Below are positions 6,716-7,921 of a stretch of 7,921 nt of DNA, piece by piece (the stretch's first letter is position 1; each line of letters starts with the position of its first letter). Under the pieces are notes generated by a model. The model searched no databases. It was not told the origin of the DNA and saw nothing but the letters and a program-made list of their open reading frames with translations. Location of the stretch: contig DASWTI010000025.1 in the NCBI GenBank assembly GCA_036402215.1, positions 1-7,921 on the forward strand. The letters are read 5' to 3'. Made by a program: the position numbers and the translations under genes. Source of the DNA: DASXTS01 sp036402215 (lineage in GTDB: Bacteria; Actinomycetota; Actinomycetes; Mycobacteriales; Pseudonocardiaceae).

Positions 6716-6868
6716 TGGCAGTGCCTGCTACGACGGCGAATGGCCGCGGTCGGCGCCTCCCGGCCAATGCCACTCGGCGGTCCTCACCGCGCCCTCGGAG
6801 ACTGCCGAGCCGCCCATCAGCTCCTCACCGAACTCGCCTCACACGACACCTCGTCGACCAGCCCGTAA
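6716..6868 (+). pseudogene. Possible C-terminal remnant of a DEDDh (DnaQ-like) 3'-5' exonuclease
   Basis: The + frame from 6716 to the TAA at 6866-6868 encodes 50 residues. It opens with WQCLL and continues to GGPHRALGDCRAAHQLLTEL. HRALGD (6785-6802) is a clean HX4D, the third exonuclease motif of the DEDDh superfamily, followed as usual by C-R-A and a hydrophobic helix. In family members a WQ-x-L segment often precedes this motif, and WQCLL could be that. The first two motifs (DxE and the middle Asp) are absent: leftward the frame runs into the antisense of cas8e. It therefore looks like the surviving 3' end of a gene that faced away from cas8e. DnaQ-like exonucleases trim prespacers and are fused to Cas2 in some I-E loci, so a link with adaptation is possible. 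The call rests on one short motif. Confidence 0.5.
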
Positions 6869-6893
6869 CGGCGGACCTCCGAACGCACAGCGC

Positions 6894-7469
6894 GGACCAC
6901 GCCCGCGCCTGCGGGGACGAACTGGACTCCCGCGGCCAGCGCTCGCCGAGCTGTGGACCACCCGGCGCGTGCGGGGACGAGGACAGCTGACCGAAGAACA
7001 TGGCCATGTGGGAGGGGACCACCCCCCCGCGCGTGCGGGGACGAGGTGATCGCGCCCGAGGGCGGGTCCTCGGTGTGGGGGCCACTCCCGCGCGTGCGGG
7101 GACGTGCGCATCCAGCCGACGATGGCCGGCTGGTACGAGGGGCCATCCCCGCGCGTGCGGGGACGAGATGCCGTCGCGCGGAGCGACGTAACGACTGAGG
7201 GGGCCACCCCCGCGCGTGCGGGGACGAGAGGTCGTGCCCGGTGAACCGACCGACCAGCGCCGGGCCACCCCCGCGCGTGCGGGACGACGCCGAGACCCTC
7301 GGCGTTTCCGGCGACCTGAACGGGCCACCCCGCGCGTGCGGGGACGAGCCGCGCACGCCGGTGAAGCACGGGCCCTCGGCGGGACCACCCCCGCACCTGC
7401 GGGGACGAGCTCCGCGCCGACTGGTTGGTTTGGCGCCCGCACGGATCACCCCGCGCGTGCGGGGACGAG
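6894..7469 (-). repeat. Degenerate repeat block of array 2 (repeats 1-10)
   Basis: Changes from the 28-nt consensus, on the + strand. 6894: C to G at 6901, G to C at 6909, final base A. 6955: 27 nt, one C lost and one C to G in the C-run. 7016: 30 nt, two extra C. 7079: A to G at 7081, C to T at 7086, A to T at 7105. 7140: A to G at 7142, C to T at 7146. 7201: A to G at 7203. 7262: the same A to G at 7264, one G lost, final base C. 7322: A to G at 7324, one C lost. 7382: G to A at 7395, G to C at 7397. 7443: C to T at 7446, one C lost. The 6-bp stem is weakened at 6894, 6955, 7079 and 7262, so Cas6e cutting may be poorer for these oldest units. Confidence 0.93.
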
Positions 7470-7896
7470 TTGGCGGACAACATGGAGATCAGCAGGGCGA
7501 ACGGACCACCCCCGCGCGTGCGGGGACGAGGCCCGTTCCGCTATGGCCCGGTCGATGTCGCGGGGACCACCCCCGCGCGTGCGGGGACGAGCTCACCGTC
7601 ATCAAGGGCGTCATCGGTGGATTCGGACCACCCCCGCGCGTGCGGGGACGAGGTGATGTCCGGGTAGGCGCCGGTGTGTCGCACCGGACCACCCCCGCGC
7701 GTGCCGGGACGAGATAAAGCCCAACTAGGCAAGGCCGTATGGCGGAGGACCACCCCCGCGCGTGCGGGGACGAGGGAGGGCGGCGTCGAACGTCCAGCCG
7801 GACGGGAGGACCACCCCCGCGCGTGCGGGGACGAGCCGACCGCGATCGCGTGGCGCGGTCAGGAGGCGGGACCACCCCCGCGCGTGCGGGGACGAG
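6894..7896 (-). CRISPR. Type I-E CRISPR array 2 (17 repeats, degenerate left end, continues past right edge)
   Basis: Seventeen repeats start at 6894, 6955, 7016, 7079, 7140, 7201, 7262, 7322, 7382, 7443, 7503, 7564, 7625, 7686, 7747, 7808 and 7869. There are 16 full spacers of 33 nt (34 nt at 6982-7015) and a partial one at 7897-7921. The consensus equals that of array 1 except that the last + strand base is G (ACGAG). Orientation is the same as array 1, so the crRNA strand is the - strand. The ten left-most repeats all deviate; of the seven right-most only 7686-7713 does, by one base. Since leader-distal repeats decay, the leader lies to the right, outside the window. The array is upstream of cas8e and points into it. 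Confidence 0.97.
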
Positions 7897-7921
7897 CACA
7901 CCACGGCCGCCGAGCCGGACG

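Noticed and set aside
6741..6766. Inverted repeat TGGCCG/CGGCCA as a terminator or operator
   Set aside because: Only 6 bp with a 14-nt loop, easily due to chance in GC-rich DNA, and it overlaps the exonuclease-like frame.
6873..6893. GGACCTCC at 6873 as an eighteenth, older repeat remnant
   Set aside because: It is only 21 bp from the next repeat instead of about 61 and lacks the stem; the match stops after five bases.
6817..7899. Open frames of 130-215 aa across array 2 on both strands
   Set aside because: They are the same repeat-derived motifs broken by spacers; no family resemblance and no start signals.

Overview
The window is a nearly complete type I-E (Cascade) CRISPR-Cas locus from a very GC-rich bacterium, most likely an actinobacterium. 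Evidence for that host is the strong G/C third-position bias, the frequent GTG starts and the high-GC I-E repeat. I cannot name a genus from the sequence.

Layout, left to right on the + strand. (1) Positions 1-599: CRISPR array 1, ten identical 28-nt repeats, cut by the left window edge. (2) 600-719: a comparatively AT-rich leader containing a strong hairpin next to the end of cas2. (3) 720-6712: seven tightly packed cas genes, all on the - strand, in transcription order cas8e (cse1), cse2, cas7e, cas5e, cas6e, cas1, cas2. Neighbours overlap by 4 bp (ATGA or GTGA) or are 1-2 nt apart, so this is one translationally coupled operon. (4) 6713-6893: a short non-cas stretch with what looks like the C-terminal remnant of a DEDDh (DnaQ-like) 3'-5' exonuclease on the + strand, head-to-head with a cas8e whose 5' end appears to be missing. 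(5) 6894-7921: CRISPR array 2, 17 repeats, heavily degenerate in its left half and almost perfect to the right, running out of the window.

How it works together: both arrays have the E. coli-like polarity in which the crRNA strand is the - strand. Array 1 sits downstream of cas2 with its leader between them, the classic I-E arrangement. Array 2 lies upstream of cas8e; its decayed left end is the old, leader-distal end, so its leader should lie beyond the right edge. Cas6e would cut the repeat hairpins. Cas8e, Cse2, Cas7e, Cas5e and Cas6e would form Cascade, and Cas1-Cas2 would insert new spacers at the leader end of array 1. The effector nuclease-helicase Cas3 is not in the window.

Most notable points: the cas8e 5' end and the exonuclease 5' end both seem to have been lost at one junction near 6700-6716, where cas3 and the operon promoter would normally lie; the two arrays carry array-specific repeat variants; and five consecutive repeats of array 2 share a point change in the crRNA 5' handle that newer repeats lack. 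Everything else is a canonical I-E system.
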